NCBI GenBank assembly: GCA_937919305.1
Contig: CALFQW010000078.1
Coordinates: 1-5,473 of the forward strand
DNA length: 5,473 nucleotides
From: an uncultured Candidatus Saccharibacteria bacterium
GTDB lineage: Bacteria; Patescibacteriota; Saccharimonadia; Saccharimonadales; Saccharimonadaceae
Reading direction: 5' to 3'
The notes under the pieces were generated by a model that worked only from the letters and a program-made list of their open reading frames with translations, was not told where the DNA came from and ran no database searches. This document shows, piece after piece, positions 4,908-5,473 of this stretch (position 1 is the first letter of the stretch; each line of letters starts with the position of its first letter). The translations under genes and the position numbers were made by a program.

Positions 4908-5473
4908 GTCTTTGAAGCGCAGCATAGTAAACGGTATACATCGGTATGATGCTGGGATCTTGCCTATCGAGCGCCGCCTCAAGCTTGAGGATCTGTGGCA
5001 TTTTCAAATCTCTTGGGCCTGATAAGTCGCTACTTCCTCCAGGCATAAAAAAATGCATTCTTTTAGTTAACGAAAAGCTATATCCATCTCGACCAACCGT
5101 GCCGAGTTGTCTATCTCGGGTGATCTTATCATACCCTGACATATCAGCAGGAGTCACTACGACACGACGTGGAGCATCTTGACGCTGCGGTAGGCTTACG
5201 CTCATTCCTTCACGCCGACACTGCTCGATCATTTCTATAAAACTAGTCTTCAGTTCAGCCAGAGCCCCAAAGCCTCCTTCAAATGTAGCCACACCTAGAT
5301 CGACAGAACCGACGGCTGCAGCGTGTTCTGGGTCACTAAAAGCATGAAAAACCTTATACATAGACGCATCGCTACCTAGCTCTTCCATTTGCTCTATACA
5401 TTTTGCAGCGCGAGGGGTAATCTCACTTACTAGGCCTGCCTGCAAATGCGCTCTACGTTTTGCGTGAAAACCA
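4900..5473 (-). CDS. Hypothetical protein, 5' end outside the window
   Basis: I do not recognise this protein. The frame is open from the window edge to a TAG at 4900-4902, giving at least 190 residues. A TTG at 5445 is possible as a start, but the frame continues upstream without a stop (visible residues GFHAKRRAH precede it), so the true start is probably beyond 5473. It appears soluble: there is no signal peptide or membrane segment in the visible part. It has an acidic/hydrophobic helical section in the first half (AAKCIEQMEELG; AELKTSFIEMIEQCRREG), then a basic stretch with RRVVVTPADMSGYDKITRDRQ, then a Gly/Ser-rich turn (FMPGGSSDLSG) and a Tyr-rich tail. It is convergent with tmk and thus separately transcribed. 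Base composition resembles tmk. Confidence 0.75.
   Translation of the reverse strand, partial: GFHAKRRAHLQAGLVSEITPRAAKCIEQMEELGSDASMYKVFHAFSDPEHAAAVGSVDLGVATFEGGFGALAELKTSFIEMIEQCRREGMSVSLPQRQDAPRRVVVTPADMSGYDKITRDRQLGTVGRDGYSFSLTKRMHFFMPGGSSDLSGPRDLKMPQILKLEAALDRQDPSIIPMYTVYYAALQRQG

Noticed and set aside
4946..5182. + strand open frame of 78 codons beginning MMLGSCLSS.
   Set aside because: It lies opposite the - strand gene, has no ribosome binding site and no recognisable protein features; it is probably a shadow frame.

Overview
The window reads as a ribosomal/secretion block followed by a thymidylate-supply block, from a bacterium with compact genes and about 40-50% GC. The gene content is bacterial: SecE, NusG, L11, L1, ThyA, Dcd and Tmk. 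Divergent L11 and L1 proteins, a large N-terminal extension on L1, and a nucleotide-synthesis cluster placed directly after rplA suggest a Patescibacteria/CPR member, perhaps Saccharibacteria. That placement is an inference from overall feel, not from a diagnostic marker. All genes read through in the standard code and none of the eight ends in TGA.

Region 1 (4-2517) is secE-nusG-rplK-rplA, the classic bacterial order. secE and nusG overlap by one base. A weak terminator-like hairpin and a candidate promoter overlap each other between nusG and rplK. Between rplK and rplA lies a clear L1-type binding hairpin (1435-1471) whose outer stem ends at the base before the rplA Shine-Dalgarno, so L1 probably represses its own translation. 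rplA carries about 95 extra N-terminal residues with a SAP/HeH-like helix-extended-helix followed by a charged linker. A strong intrinsic terminator closes the block.

Region 2 (2520-4863) is thyA-dcd-tmk, all on the + strand. The three enzymes act in one pathway: Dcd (possibly with dUTPase activity) makes dUTP/dUMP from dCTP, ThyA methylates dUMP to dTMP, and Tmk phosphorylates dTMP to dTDP. thyA is clearly richer in GC than its neighbours (about 57% in six hand-counted lines against about 40% in sampled dcd/tmk lines). It aligns without gaps to E. coli ThyA as I recall it, which suggests recent acquisition. Its stop codon is embedded in an orphan Shine-Dalgarno.

The most unusual element is the thyA-dcd gap. 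An 11-base word occurs once inverted and twice directly, so the leader RNA can form two mutually exclusive long hairpins (22 bp and 15 bp) just upstream of the dcd start. This looks like a bistable RNA switch or a multi-site operator.

Region 3 (4864-5473) is a convergent, unrecognised soluble protein on the - strand, cut by the window edge. An imperfect inverted repeat lies between it and tmk. No stretch over 300 bases lacks a gene. I saw no tRNA, rRNA, CRISPR array or insertion sequence.
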